From the NCBI GenBank assembly GCA_039654915.1, contig CM077600.1, positions 44,066,492-44,130,491 of the forward strand: DNA of 64,000 nucleotides, given 5' to 3'. The DNA comes from Aquilaria yunnanensis. Lineage: Eukaryota; Streptophyta; Magnoliopsida; Malvales; Thymelaeaceae. The position numbers and the translations under genes are program-made. Positions 33,181-46,724 of the stretch are shown here, piece by piece (positions within the stretch are counted from its first letter, which is position 1; every line of letters begins with the position of its first letter). The notes below the pieces were generated by a model. It was not told the DNA's origin. It saw nothing but the letters and a program-made list of their open reading frames with translations, and did no database searches.

Positions 33181-33960
33181 ATGTGCTAGTATATGGTGCA
33201 GGTGCAGATTTTTTTCCCTCTTGTTGTGGATATATTAGATAGACAAGTGCAGGTGTGGGACTCCATGTCACCTAGTAAACCTGTACATGAGTACAGATAT
33301 TGGATATCACACATTATAAGTTTGGTATTGACTTAATGGCAGTTTGAAAGTTATAATGAGATGGTGATTATAGTGGAGTTGTTTTAATTGCAGGTTAGAG
33401 CGCTGGAGTATATTATTTTACCGAAGGGATATTGCTTTCTGGATTTTCATCATGTATGAGTTCCGGTTATAGAGCAACCAAATGGATATGATTGTGAAAT
33501 TTTTACTTGTATGATAATGGAAAAGTCAGAGTTAGCCATATATTTTAACAGTGAAACAGTATGGTTTACTCTCCACTCAGCACTTAGGTATATTTATTCA
33601 ATATTAATTTCTAACATTTTTATGGTGTTCTAGTGGGATAGCCATAAACAACGATGTAATTGGCTGGTTTAAATTTTGTGCGGTGAAGAGAATAGCAATG
33701 TCCAGCTCCTTAGAAAAGTAGCAACATCATAGCATGAGGCACAACTAGTTGAACATGCCCTAGTGGTAGTTGAGCTTAAAGATATTCTCTCATCAGGTAA
33801 TCTAGATGTACGACTAGCTGAGAAGCGAAGAACACGTGCTACCCAAGTAAAAAATGTGAAAGGTGAAGTTCTTAGTAAAACAACGACATCTGTTGTCGAA
33901 GTTAAAAAATGCAGAGGGAAAGGGAAAAGGAAAAGTAAAGGCACTAAGAAGAAGAGTTGA
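33180..33960 (+). pseudogene. ULP1-like (C48) cysteine peptidase fragment, MULE type
   Basis: Three pieces read like the C-terminal half of a SUMO-protease-like domain. About 33222-33300 gives VVDILDRQVQVWDSM, where the Asp of WDS fits the catalytic Asp. 33460-33589 gives VPVIEQPNGYDCEIFTC, the Gln...Asp-Cys block with Glu in place of the usual Gly after the Cys. After an apparent GT-AG intron (33590-33633), WDSHKQRCNW follows. 33763-33960 is a Lys/Arg-rich tail (KGKRKSKGTKKK). The catalytic His region is frame-shifted. Such domains are often carried by plant Mutator-like elements. I saw no terminal inverted repeats. Confidence 0.5.
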
Positions 33961-34206
33961 TTGTGTGAATGAGTGCATTAATGTGTAAGAAACATATTTT
34001 TAAAAACTGTACATGTTTAGATGTTTTGAATGAAAAAGTGCATACGAAATTATTGAAAGGCGAAATGTGACCAAGAAAGCCGTTAAGAAATAGAGAAAGG
34101 CGACATGTAAGAACAGAAAAATGACAAAATAGCTTTTTAAATAAACACAAAGTAAGATGTTAATCAGAGACAAAAAAGGCGTTAAAATAAACAGAAATGC
34201 AATTTT

Positions 34207-34325
34207 GTAATGGAAAAAGCGTTTAGGAAGGGAAAAAAGCATTTATGAAGAAAAAGAGGCGTTTGTAATGGAAAAAGCGTTTAGGAAGTGAAAAATGCGT
34301 TGGTGAAGAAAAAGAGGCATTCAAT
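34207..34325. repeat. Two ~58-bp tandem units
   Basis: AATGGAAAAAGCGTTTAGGAAG followed by TGAAGAAAAAGAGGC occurs twice in a row, with weaker related AAAGGCG motifs upstream to about 34050. Confidence 0.5.
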
Positions 34326-34379
34326 GTCATAGGCTGCATTGAGATTTTCAAGTGAATTACAATTTGTATCATGGGATAT

Positions 34380-35700
34380 AGTCTAAATTACACTTTGGCC
34401 CTTCTATTTTTGAAATTTTTTATGGGGGACTTTTGGAGATATAATATTAACCATTTTTGCATGGAACACTTTCTGGGCCACTGTAGTTAAATTTGATGAG
34501 CCACTTTATACACCACTAATTCCAGAAAATGAACCACTAAATTTGTGGTGAACTTTTTGTGGGCCACTAGATGACCGCATGTTTTTGTGGTACAAATTCT
34601 GCGGTATTATGGTTCAATTTGAGGGACATAACTGGCAACCTCTGGTACACGGTTAGGGGCCACTTTTTAAACTACCTTTGCCTGAAATTACATCGCTGGT
34701 ATATGTTTAGAGGCCAATTTATGAACCACATTATCTAGAATATTAACCGCTAAATTAGTAGTTGATTTTTTGGGGCCTTAAAATGAACCACTTTTCAATG
34801 GTACACTTTCTGGGCCCTTGTGGTTAAATTTGAGGGGCCTAGAAAATGAACCGCTAAATTTGTGATGAACGTTTTGAGGGCCATATCATGAACCGCATGT
34901 TTTTGTGGTATAAATTATGGGGTATTGTGATTGAATTTGAGGGGACTGATTGGAAACCGCTGGTATATGGTTATGGGCCACTTTTTGAATCACTTTTGCC
35001 TAAAATTACACCACTGGTATGTGTTTAAGGGCCAATTTATGAACCACGTTACCTAGAAAATTAACCTCTCAATTAGTGGTTGATTTTTGGGGGCCATAAA
35101 ATGAACTGCTTTTCCGTTGTACACTTTTCTGGGCCCTTGTGGTTAAATTTAAGGGGCCCAGAAAATGAATCACTAAATTTGTGGTGAACTTTTTAGAGCC
35201 ATAAGATGAACCGTGTGTTTTTGTGGTATAAATTATGGGATGTTGTGGTTGAATTTAAGGGGTCTGACTTGAAACCGCTAGTACAAGGTTAGAGGTAACT
35301 TTTTGAACCACTTTTGCTTGAAATTACACCGTTTGTATGTGTTGATGAGTCAATTTATGAACCACATTAATTAGAAAATTAACCGCTCAAGTAATAGTTG
35401 ATTTTTGGGGGGCCATAAAATGAACCACTTTTCCATGGTACATTTTTCTAGGCTTTTGTGGTTAAATTTGAGGGATCACTTTATGCACCACGGACCCCAA
35501 AAAATGAACTGCTAAATTTGTGGTGAACTTTTTGGAGACCATAAGATGAACCGCTTGTTTTTGTGGTACAAATTCTGAGATGTTGTGGTTCAATTTGAGA
35601 GGCCTAACTAAAAACTACTGGTACACAGTTAGAGGTCACTTCTTGAACCACTATACCCAGAATTTATACAATTGATTTATATTTAGGGTCCACTTTGTTA
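34380..35700. repeat. Satellite-like tandem repeat, ~320 bp, four copies
   Basis: The marker AAATTTGTGGTGAACTTTTT recurs at about 34539, 34856, 35174 and 35513 (periods 317, 318 and 339). Within each unit, motifs such as TGAACCAC and GTGGTACAAATT also recur. Copies are strongly diverged. No coding potential. Confidence 0.75.
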
Positions 35701-36163
35701 ACCACTTATTCATTCTTGTATATCCATTTTTTTCTTATAAAATTATTTTAGTATTTTTTAAAGTTCACTTAGTGATGAAAGAAATATGAAAAATATTAAA
35801 ATTAATGAAATTCCAGTTTCAGATGCTTTAATTTTGGATGTGAGAAGTTGTGAAACACTATAAATGAAGCCGTGTTAAAGTATTAACTTTTAAAGATAGG
35901 AGACTCCATGTACGTTACATGAGACCATAGTGGCAATGTTATCATTAACCTTAAAGGATATAAACCGACTCCGCTAATTAAATTTCTCCAACCACATTTG
36001 AATTTTTACACTCACCCTCTATAACTCCATTATTTAATCTTCCACCCCCTGTAACTCCATTGCTTAATCTTTCTCCATTCTTCTCTGCTCCCATTGCCGC
36101 CAATACCAGCATTCCTTCTCCCTCACATTCACGTTCTATATTCCTACCTTTCATCGTCAAAGA

Positions 36164-36313
36164 ATGTCCCACGATGCTGCTAGAGACTTTGTGAAGGAAC
36201 TACTATGCGATTTGAAGAAATCCATGATAAAAAAACTGATGCCTCATAAGAAATTTCAGTTGGCAATTACTATTTACTTAGACGAGTCCCACGTTTCTCA
36301 CCTCAAACACCCG
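36164..36313 (+). CDS. Possible first exon of an unknown protein
   Basis: Fifty open codons from ATG, opening MSHDAARDFVKELLC, up to a donor CCG|GTATTT. Amino-acid composition looks protein-like. A CTCTATAACTCC stretch lies about 130-150 bases upstream. I recognise no family and find no second exon, so it may be a remnant of the mobile element carrying the ULP1-like piece. Confidence 0.2.
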
Positions 36314-36519
36314 GTATTTTCGATTTAAACTGCTAAAAATTTATTGTCATATTTTATATGCACGATGTTAGAAAAACAAAAAACTAATTTGAAAAAACTC
36401 CTCTGAGATCATTATTGTGAATAAAAGGTCATAGGGATTTTGTTGTAGATTTATTGTGTATTATGATGGTAATTTTATTGTAGATTTATTGTAGATGAGA
36501 AGAAAGAACTAAATAAAAC

Positions 36520-37060
36520 GCTACATAACTTTAAAATATGTGATCGAAAATTATGGAAAGCGATAAATATATAGAAAAAGAGATAAAAATTAGAAAAAGG
36601 TGAAAAAAATTTAAAAACGATAAAGTTTTGATAAAATTATGAAAAATTTTAAAAAAGGCTATTAAACTTCTAAAAAGGTGATACAAATTTTCAAAAGTGA
36701 ACAAAATTTAAAAAAGCGACAAAAAAATTAAAAAAGTCGATACCAATTTTTAAAAAGTGATAAAGATTTAAAAGGATAAAATTTTTAAAAAATTATGAAA
36801 ATCCATAAAAAAATTTAAAAAAAGTGATAAAAATTTAAAAAAGTGATAAAAATTTTAAAAAGGTGACAAAAATTTTAAAATGCTATAAAATTTTAAAGAA
36901 GCAATAAAATTTTAAAAAGGCAATAAAATTCAGGAAAATGTGAAATTTTTTTGAAAAAGGCAATAACAATTTAAAAAAGGCGATAAACTTTAAAAAGTGA
37001 AAAAATTTAGTAAAAAGTGATTAAACTTTAAAAAAGGTGATAAAGGTTCTATATCGGTTC
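36520..37060. repeat. A-rich degenerate short repeat
   Basis: About 20-25 copies of an AAAAAGGTGATAAAAATTT-like unit of roughly 20-25 bases. No coding signal. Confidence 0.6.
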
Positions 37061-37239
37061 AATTGTTTAAATTTTGATATTTTAAAAAAGTTCGTTGGCT
37101 GTTAAACTTACCCCTCGTATGTTTGATTTCATATTACATGCATATGTAAATTGACATGTACATAATAGGCTTAGTACATACCGTGTACATGGCAGTGTGA
37201 AGCCACTATTGGAATGGTTTAATGGGTTTTGAAAGATTG

Positions 37240-38330
37240 TGAAAGCCCCTCATTATCATCTTTTTTCCTTCTCATCGCTTTTCTTATAAATTTATCATTT
37301 TTTCTACCTCTATATCGCTTTTTTATCTTGTTCATCACCTTTATAAGTAATATAACGCAAACTCATTATAGGTTTTTTTTTTTTTAATAAAGCCAACAAC
37401 TCATCCACGAAAAAAGCGACTTAGTAGAAACAAAAGCGATTTAGTCAAAAACAAAAGCGAGTTAATCCAAACAAATGTGTTTTAATTAGAAAGGATATTA
37501 CTTTTATTTAAAAGCATTTTTATCTGTAAATCTTTTACTGCCCTTTTGGCAAACTTAAAAAAAAATACAAATAAATTAAATATCACTACTTAGCTAATCA
37601 TTCACAAACTCTTTATAATTCACACCTTCTTCCTTTATGATTTACTTATTTACACTCACATTCTCTTCACATTGCAACATTAATCTTATGTAGAGTTATA
37701 TTAATTTTATGTAGAGTTACAACTATGGAAGAAGATTCACTTAAAGCTTCTCAAATTCTACTTACAGACTTCCCCCTCACCACATATCTATCTCCATTGG
37801 TTGTCTTAACTCCCTTTTACTAACAAACACAACTACTACTCTTTTATTAATATTCACTTCTCCATATTAATTTAAATTTCTCACATTAATTCTCATTCCT
37901 TTTTAATTCCACTCACCCTTTTTTTGCTCTGTTAATACATGCTCCTTCTCTCAAATTCTTTAAAACTGTTTTCTTTTTTTTTTCTTACTTTATCTCATAT
38001 TAAATCAAACTCATCACATTACCTCTTTTTCTTTCAAACTATTTAATATCATTTTTCTTACTTTTACCTAAATTATTTTCCACTAATAAATTTTTAAATA
38101 TAATATTACATATTATTTTATCTGTTTACTCTTTATTCCCTTTATAAACTAAAACTATCATTAATTTACAACCGGCATAAACCAGTTAACCGGTGAAACG
38201 CTTTCAAACATTACTTTTAGTTTTCTCCCATATCTGCTACGGCAAGTTGCCGCAGCAGCAAAGCAGAATCTTCCACAATGGGGTGGGGGAGGGGAGGTTA
38301 AAGTTGAATATTTTCTCCTTTTTTTAATAA
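37240..38330. repeat. Dispersed repeat, second copy
   Basis: Diverged copy of about 24440-25190. It ends near CTACGGCAAGTTGCCGCAG (38234-38252), a near-palindrome that also stands at 26182-26200. Possibly non-autonomous transposon ends; class not determined. Confidence 0.5.
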
Positions 38331-40205
38331 CAGCCATTAACAAAGTTAAATGTTGAGGGAGACAAGTGTAGATATTTGAAAAAGAGGGAAAAACTATAGG
38401 TTCGAGTAAACCTCAGGGGGTTTTTTGGATAATTTTTCCTCCAAACAATTATGTTTGTCGGGACAGAACAGGGAAGGCGGAGCGAGAGTGAGACCAGAGG
38501 GGATCCAGAGTTGACGCCAGCCATCAACACCAGTACTGGCATCCAGAGTAGGTCAATCTAGCAAGAAAGAGTGACTTAGCAGGAAAGAGAAAGAGAGAGA
38601 GCTTGGTGGTTACAGAGAGAGCTGCGATTGGAACAATTTGGGCCACCATCGTTCTCGTGTAAGGCCATTGAAGCTGGAACAAGGTTCTATTTTCCATTTG
38701 GGTGACTGTTCTAGAGAGAGAAAGTAGAGTGAGAAAGAAAAACAGTGGAAAAAGAACATGAAAATGGGAGAAATAGAAAAATCGGTGAGTACCATTGGGA
38801 CGAGGGCCAGGAGAAGAGGCCGATGGTGATGCTATTTCTTTGATTCGGCGAGGTCAATTCCAAGCTACTGGATAGTGGCGGTCCGGCGACGTTTCGGCCA
38901 GTTGGGTGGTGGAGCTTGGAAGTGATAGCCTAACTGGAAGTTTTTAGGAGTTCGGCGACAAAGTGTAAAAAGGAAAGAGTTGGACGGTTTTCCAGATTTT
39001 TGAAACAAGATGACCCCTAAACTTGGATAAACTTTTCAAAAGTCACTGACGTTTGAAAAGTTTTACTTTAGTCACTAGAGGTAGTGACCAACACTTATTC
39101 CAAGAGTTACATATCTGATTTGATGATCCGATCCCATACTTTTGTATCAATAACACCACATTAAGTGCCACATGAGCATTTTTTTGTTAGAAACAAAAGT
39201 TTTAGGACTGATTTGGCAAAATGTGAAACTTTTAGGACTAACAGAGTTAACGGTTATAAGTTTTAGGACTTATTTGGAAAATCAAGAAGTTTAGGACTGA
39301 TTTGGCAAAATATAAAAAGCTTTAAGACTTATAATGTACTTCCCCTTGGTCAAAAAGAGGTTGAGGATGGAATGTTCTTTAGAAAAGTCTAGGACCAAAT
39401 TACAGAACTTCCAATGTTATGAACTAAAACAGGTCTAAACTTGCAGGCACATATGCATTAGCTGATAAGAAGATTAAACTTGAAATGGCCATCAAGTTGT
39501 CATGTTTTTACCATATACCCATCAAACATATTTTCGTTGTCATATTGTCCACTAAACTTTCAAAATCATGCTTGATTGTGCCACTTTTTCTAATTTGTAT
39601 CCTTTTTGTCACAAGTTAGAAAGTTTAACGCCAATTAGAATAACCCCTTGTAATTTGGTCTAATCTATATTTTTCTCTCTATTTTTAAAAATCTACACTT
39701 TACCCTACTTCGTTTACACTGTTCAACAATAATTTTTGAAAATCTAATTTAAATCGTACGATAGTCATCTTTCAGTAATTTCAATTTCTTCAATATTTTT
39801 GTACAAGTAATAGAAATTTTAAATTATCAAAATTTGTTCTTTGCAAATGCATTTTCCTTCTTGTAAATGCAAATCAATATTTTCTAAATATCAATTAACT
39901 ATAAAAAATATCAAAAATTTTAAAATTATTGAAACATAGTTATCAGATAGTTTAAACTGAAATATAAGAAGTTGTTGTCGGATAGTGTATGATAAGTAGA
40001 AGGTAACATGTAGAATTTTGAAATAGGAAGGGCAAAATGTAGGTTAAGCTAAATCATAGGGGTTATGTAGTTTTCCCAACATTTTGTGTGCAGGTGTGAA
40101 CTAAAAATTTTAATAGGTTAATTGTTATAAGATCAAAAGGTTGAGGACCCTTGGGGTTTTGTTATCTTAGAAAGAATTTCCAACATGAGACATATAGATA
40201 TACAC
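38331..40205. other. Intergenic, no gene recognised
   Basis: A repeated TTAGGACTGATTTGGCAAAA-type phrase at 39200-39320 is typical of old plant transposon sequence. The rest shows nothing I can name. Confidence 0.4.
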
Positions 40206-40541
40206 CCAATTCGTTTTAACTTAAATCAACTTAATCTAAAATGGTTTTAAATCTTTTTCATCTAGAACTAATTTCATTTGAAATTCAATATTATATAGGC
40301 GTAATAATCCATTTGAAACAAAATTTTTATCATGTTATTAAATTTCTATAAAATTTTCTCTTTTAATGTTTAAAAAAGAAAAATTCATAAAAAATTAATA
40401 GTATTATAAAAATTTTACAATCAATGGATTATTTTACCTAAATAATATTGAATTTCAAATAAAATTGGATTCAAGTAAAAAAGATGTAAACATAAAAATA
40501 AGTTGCTTTGAATTAAGTTAGCTTAAGTTAAAATGAATTGG
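40206..40541. mobile_element. MITE with ~115-bp terminal inverted repeats
   Basis: The two halves are imperfect reverse complements: CCAATTCGTTTTAACTTAA at the left pairs with TTAAGTTAAAATGAATTGG at the right. TTTGAAATTCAATATTAT pairs with ATAATATTGAATTTCAAAT inside. No ORF. Target duplication not clear. Confidence 0.7.
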
Positions 40542-41972
40542 CTAGTATGCCCTATGTAAGATATGATGTTTTACTATTTTTTTTTCAATAAATAAGTTAT
40601 TTAGATGATATTTGAGTTCTCATGAATTCTAATACAACCCTAATTTTTTATAACATCAATAGATTTCTTCTAATTTTTTTTTGTGAAAGAAATAAAGGTA
40701 CAAAAAATTTGGGATAAACTTGCAATGTCTAACTTTACACAAAATAAAAGAAAGAACTGCTGATGATATAACTGGTTCAAATATGTACACCAACTGCATT
40801 TGATAGTTCACCGTTAGGTAGATTTGGAATTCTGCAAGGAACCCACTAGCTAAGGCCATATCTTTTTTGGTTTTTCACCCTTGCTAATTTAAAAAAGTTT
40901 TATATGTTCTCTTAACTAGTCAATACACACAAGAGATGTACAAAGATATGCCCAATAGTAGAACCGGTTGATTTTGAATTGGGTGTTTCTTCATGCTCTA
41001 TGCTAAGCTCTCACACCAAAACACCAATAACAATTCACAAGACGGAAACCATAAGATAAAAGTATATATGGATCAACCATATATTTATATGCATTACGCT
41101 TTTCTTCAGCCTGCATGCTTGCTAGTAGGAGAGGAGTTCCCTCTTTCATTACCAAGATCATTCTCTCTTAACCCTCTTTTGTAACTTTTTTTTCTTTCCA
41201 TATATCCTTCTCGAATTCCAGGGATATCAAACTCCAATCACCGACTTCTTTAGCAATGAGCATGGTGACGCGCAGCTGTTCGATGGCTAAGGGAGGTGTT
41301 CTCTTGACGAGTCCTAGAAATCTACTGGATTTCAAAATCCAATCATCCACATCTTTAGCTGTTGTTCATTTCTAGCTTTATGCCCACTGTTTACCATTGA
41401 CAATTATCGTCTAGTCTGATCCACCCACATCCTCTCTTGTCATCCTTAAAGTTGAACTTGTTTTTGAGCCATCACCTCCTTCGATTCACAGTGTTGTTTT
41501 AAATCCATTTCTCTTCTAAACAATTTTCAGCAACAATGCCCTCCTTTGATCTCTCCAGGTCCTCCTCTCAAAGTTAGCTTTTAAGGATTTGGTATCTCAG
41601 TTGATGCTTAATCTACAGATGATTTTATTCCTCAAATGTTTTCCTTGCTTAATATGGAGGGTTGTCAATTGAATGCGTGTTACATTCCCTGTTAACCAAA
41701 AAACAAATTGGACTAACCAGGGAGATCAATTGACGGCCAAAAGATATATCAATGAATTGGAAAACGAATCAAAACCTGTAGGGTGGCATTCATACACAGC
41801 CACTTTCAAAATGGTGGCCCTAAGGTATGAGGCTAGAATATGCTTCTATTTAGAGCTATTATTTTGCAAGAAATGGCTGCTGTGATATACATCTAGCTAG
41901 TCGAAGGATAAATGTATCAGCAAGCGTGGGGAATGTACAGTTGAATTAGGAAGAAAAAGAAAAGAAGAAAAA
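40542..41972. other. Intergenic, no gene recognised
   Basis: No convincing frame. The right end (from about 41890) is the 3' flank of the broken Yippee-like gene and matches 51995-52076. Confidence 0.4.
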
Positions 41973-44900
41973 TTAAGCATCAGCAACATCATCATTTGCT
42001 GTAGTTGAACTGGCACCGACGCCAGCACCAACTTGCGAATGATCATGACTGACCACTTGGTTACCACCTTCAGCTTCAGGATCCAGCACCTTGAACTGTT
42101 GGGAATCCGAACGAGTTTCACGTTATTAAATTAGCGTGCACCAGGATCAGATTACAGAAATAATCACACGAGTACCTTGTTTTCGAAAATTTCATAAGTG
42201 CAGAATTCTCCAAGTTTTACTCGCTCAAATTCTTTCTCTCCCTGTTGCACTATATGAGTGTTTGTGCAATTATTGTTGTTGCTCTCATAATCTCTTTGTC
42301 AACAATGCACAACCACTCCTTTTATAGGCAAAAGCACAACAACTTCTTTTAGAAGTTAAAGCACAACAACTTCTTGTAGAAGCTAAAGCGTAACAACTTC
42401 TTTTAGAAGCTAAACCAGGTAGAGTTCACAAGGTGGCGTGGGACCCCTTGCAATCTTTGATGAATACTCATAAGTGTATTGCTAGTAAGGGTTTAAATCA
42501 TCATTATACACTTTGAGCATGATTAATTTTTATATTTTTAGCATTTTTCCACTGGGTCACTATTCACGTGTTTTTATTATTCACATGCATTTTTCACTAT
42601 TCCTAGTTACTATTCACTGAGTACTATTCACCGCTTTACTATTCATGCACATATTTCACTGTTCGCATACATATTTTTACTGTTAATACGTGTTTACTAT
42701 TCATCAATATTAAATAATTATTGTTTTTTTTTACGTAGGTAAAATCATCACTTGGTAACCCTTCACGAGAAAAATCATATCTGAAGCTGTAGATGTCAGA
42801 ACTGAGTGATTCCAAATTCATCTAAAAGCCAACACATAGATTTTCAACTTTGCTTCATTCTGTGAGCTAATTTGATCGTTTTCATTGCCGACATCTGATT
42901 ATAGATTAGATCTTTCGTTATTTTGTGTGCTGAAGAGCAATATCGGTAGAAAAATCATAACTTGAGATACAGATGCCTGATTTGAATGATCAAGCTATCG
43001 ATTTGAAGCTAAAGAGGAGATCTACAACTTCTGTACTTTGAGGAAGAGCTGATATGATATCTACGATGGTTGAAAAATTAAAAGAAGTTGCGGCCCGCCT
43101 TTATTGATTTGTATTTACCTACATTTTACCATTTTATTTTTACCATTTCATCCACCCCAAAACTCTATAAATAGGCACCTTGGGGGAAGGATGAAGGATG
43201 CCATTTCTTAGGCCTCCTTTATGTTCTTGTATCATCCTTAGTTTTTTTTTTTTAGTTTTGTTCTAATTTTCAATACCGAAGCTCTGTCCATGTGTTTTCT
43301 CATTCTTGCTCTTGTTCTTCTTTTGATCTTTCAATCTATGTTCATTTCATCTTTCTACATGTTGTCTACTTTTATTATGGCTAACTAATTTTCTTTTTAT
43401 TAAGGTGAAAGGGTGGAGCTTTTGGTATAAAGGTTATGATTGATTTGAATGGATCACAACGTTAACGGTATTTTCTTTCTTAATCTATTTAACTTTCCTC
43501 CTTGTTAAGTGGGAATCTTGATTCATCATAGTCAATCATTGGCACGAAAGCTGCTTAATTCCCTCTGTAGAACATGGTTCTGTCGGCTATATTGGAATCT
43601 TGAGTTATTGTTGATAAAGGTTGGCATGATGGATACTTGAACCTATTAGCAAGCGTTGACGTTTTAAGATCAATGAAAGTTAATACTAACTAAATTCCGT
43701 GATTGGGACCTCCTTTATATGTGGATCTCAATTGAGTGGTAAGATGGGCTAAAATTAATCATAACCGATATACTAAAAGTGGATTCCCTAACCTTAGTTA
43801 TTTTATTTGAATTTAAATTTTTAATCAACACTTGTTCACACTTTTCACAAAAACCTTCCTTCACTTTTGTAATTTATATTTCTTAATTCACTTCCCTGTG
43901 GTTTGACACTCGAATTCCCAAAATTTTATTACCTGCGACAGCTTACACTTGGGTTACAATTGCTAGAGTGCAGCAATCTCTTAATCCTGTCAAATTAGTC
44001 CCCAACTAATTTATTGTTTACAAGTCAGTACAAAATTTTACAAGACCTTGTAAAATCTCCCAGGATTTCAGAGATAATTTACAAGTACCCATTTTATTCT
44101 ATTCTATTCACCGTCCAATATTGTCATACATAATCCGGACTAGACCAACCTGTCAATACGAAATTAAATATGTGCACGTCTCTTCAACTTTATTCGCACT
44201 TTAAACAATTTAGAAAAATATTTATAAAATCTATATATACCATATATATAATTGTATGTAGAAAATAATATTTCCAAAACAATATTTTTCTAAATCGACC
44301 ACGTGAATTTCTTAATCCAAAAAACCAAGACACATACTCAACAATATTCACTCTTATTTTAGGAGCGGTGAATTCCATGTTGAATAATCATGAACTTAAC
44401 ATGTTAACATTTATGTAATCCAACATGTTCAAGTATATCCTATATTAGGCATCATTGGTTGACATATCAAAATCACATAATGTAACATTTAAATTTATAT
44501 TATTCTCAAATCTACGGAATAAATAATATTTACTCTTTCTCAACAGTTGAAGGTTTAAGAGTAATCAATTTGGTCCTGTTCAAATATTTATCTCCATAAA
44601 TATTCACATACACAATAGGAATCAATATTCCAGTGATTGAGACAAATCACTCTATCTCATATAATAATGTCTTATGTGCAATCTTTTATGAGTAATTAAC
44701 TCATGTATATACTCATAGATTGTGAACACCTTTTAAAGAACTATCAAGATGAATCAAGTCTCATGTGGCATGATCTCCATCATCCTTCAATCCATATATA
44801 ATATAGTTCTATGGGTTTATCATAGCAGAAGATAATAATAAAGTTTAAGTTGACTTTGATGAACACAATAAATCTTTCATGAACCTGCCCAAACAATACA

Positions 44901-46338
44901 AACATACTATATAGCTAGCTAGTATTAATTAGATAGATTGATCATCTTACATTTCAAGAGCAAATATCCCTACTATGAACTCCTAATTCCCCACATGAAC
45001 AGCCTCCTATAATTAATCACAAAGATCAGTTAGGTGTTATAAGTGAGGGAAAATCATCTTTTTTTGTTTTTTCTTCTTTCCTTCCAACAAATGCTAGCTA
45101 GGACGACGGGCTTGAGGAACATGGAGAGGGTAAAAAAGGGAAGGTGGGCTAGCTAGGTGTAGTTGTGAAACATAATTAAGCTTGGTAACTCACATATTTC
45201 CAACTAACAATGGAGCCGCAATGAACACAAAAAATGTCACCTATAGTATGCGATCCAGTCAACAACCTCTGTTCCTTCTTCTCTCCCACCGTTATGCTCA
45301 CTCTATATTATATACATGCATGTAAATGAATGTGCATTATAAGTAGTCTTATATAGTAATTAATTAATAAGATCATGGCTAAAAGCTTGGAGACTTCCCA
45401 CCCCTACACCACTCAGGCCCCTCCTTTACCTAGCTAGCTCCTCAACTTAATTCTTTCTGATCATCTGCCAAATATAAGTGTAACCTAGCCAGCTCCTTAA
45501 TTAATTTGAAAATATCGTCCTTTCCATTCTTCCTTCTACATGAATAATCTCTCAAGTCTCATCACACACATATTGAAGTCAAAAAACCAAGGCCAGCAGC
45601 AATATAAACCACATGCATATTCTAAGCGACCTAGCTCGCTATACATATGCATTGATAAGATGCAATTAGTTACAAATTATTGAAATTAAGGCCAATCAGG
45701 TACTCACACTTTATCAAAGAGATAAGCCTCGCCATGTCTCCTGAGAAAAGACTGAAACATTCATGGTTAAATTATATACTACATATCATGCAGGAGAAAT
45801 TGTGCAGTTAATTAAACTAATAAGGACATGCTTGCAACTGGATCAATGGAAGACAATTAACTTATATATCCATGACCGCCCCTAACCAGCAGCCCATATC
45901 AATGAAATTATAACTCAAACGTAAGATAACTCCGCCACCAACATTCCTGCTATATACGTAAATCAAACCAACTCACAGACGACGTGGTACGTACGACAAG
46001 CTACAAAATCTTTCTCCTCCAATATCCCCATAACCAAAGTACAATCATATTAATTCTAACCAATTGGCACGAACTGATCCATTAATCCATACTAAAGAAT
46101 ATACACAAAGATTATTGCCTGAGCGCGAGAGTAAAGAATTAATAGCTAAAAATATTCAAAGGCAATATTAGCAAGGGGAGGTAGATTGAGAAAGATGAAG
46201 GATTAAGATCGATCAAGAAAGCTTAATTACGTACGAACGTACCGTGGAAATAATGCAGTTGGCAGTGGCAAGATGGGTACGGCAATGCTTGCAACTGTAC
46301 ACGTTCCCTTCCAGATTGATCAAGAAAACTCTCCCCAT
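41973..46338 (-). pseudogene. Yippee-like zinc-binding protein, broken copy
   Basis: Five coding exons match the intact copy at 52077-53677: exon 1 46338-46243 ([19 protein letters not shown]), exon 2 45751-45708, exon 3 45302-45194 (IFCVHCGS), exon 4 about 45004-44949, exon 5 42096-41973. Splice borders of exons 1-4 are kept. Exon 4 has an in-frame TAG at its seventh codon, and its end has drifted. A 2.78 kb insertion lies exactly at the start of exon 5, destroying the acceptor. The product could at most be a truncated Yippee domain with both CxxC pairs. Yippee proteins are small conserved zinc-binding proteins of poorly known function. Confidence 0.82.
42097..44879 (-). mobile_element. LTR-type insertion in the last intron of the Yippee-like copy
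   Basis: Starts TGTTGGGAATCC, ends CTTTCA, and is flanked by TGAAC at 42092-42096 and 44880-44884. Two TATA-like boxes are present: CCTATAAAAGG (minus) near 42320 and CTATAAATAGGC (plus) near 43165. They suggest a solo LTR or short element with a second LTR-like piece nested inside. Three ~30-bp units with CTTCTTTTAGAAG lie at 42327-42416. No protein domain is seen. Confidence 0.7.
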
Positions 46339-46724
46339 TTCTTCTGATCAATTCTTAACTTCTTCCTCAACGATCGAGCAAGCGAACCCCAGCAGTAGAC
46401 GACCTACGTACGGTTGCAAGTAACTGGAAATTAATGATCTTATTGGCAGCAGAACCAAGAACTCCGCCGCGCACGGCAGTGCCTAAAGTAACTGTACCGT
46501 CGAATTGTTAGAGAGAGAGAGAGGGAGAGAGGGAGGGCGGGCGGGAGGGAGAGAGAATTGGAGGATTTGTAATGTGATCAGGAGAGAATGGTGACGGGAA
46601 GGGAAGTGATGCGAATATGATTGCTAGTTTTAACGTCTCCATAAATCGTATATAAACCAACGCCGATCTAGTCATCCAGCTTAAGATTAAGATCAAGATG
46701 AATTACATCACAATTTGGCTCCAT
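46339..46724 (-). promoter_or_regulatory. Upstream region of the broken Yippee-like copy
   Basis: Contains a GA-rich microsatellite at 46511-46555 and is alignable to 53678-53920 upstream of the intact copy. GA tracts are common in plant promoters. No TATA box was fixed. Confidence 0.4.
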
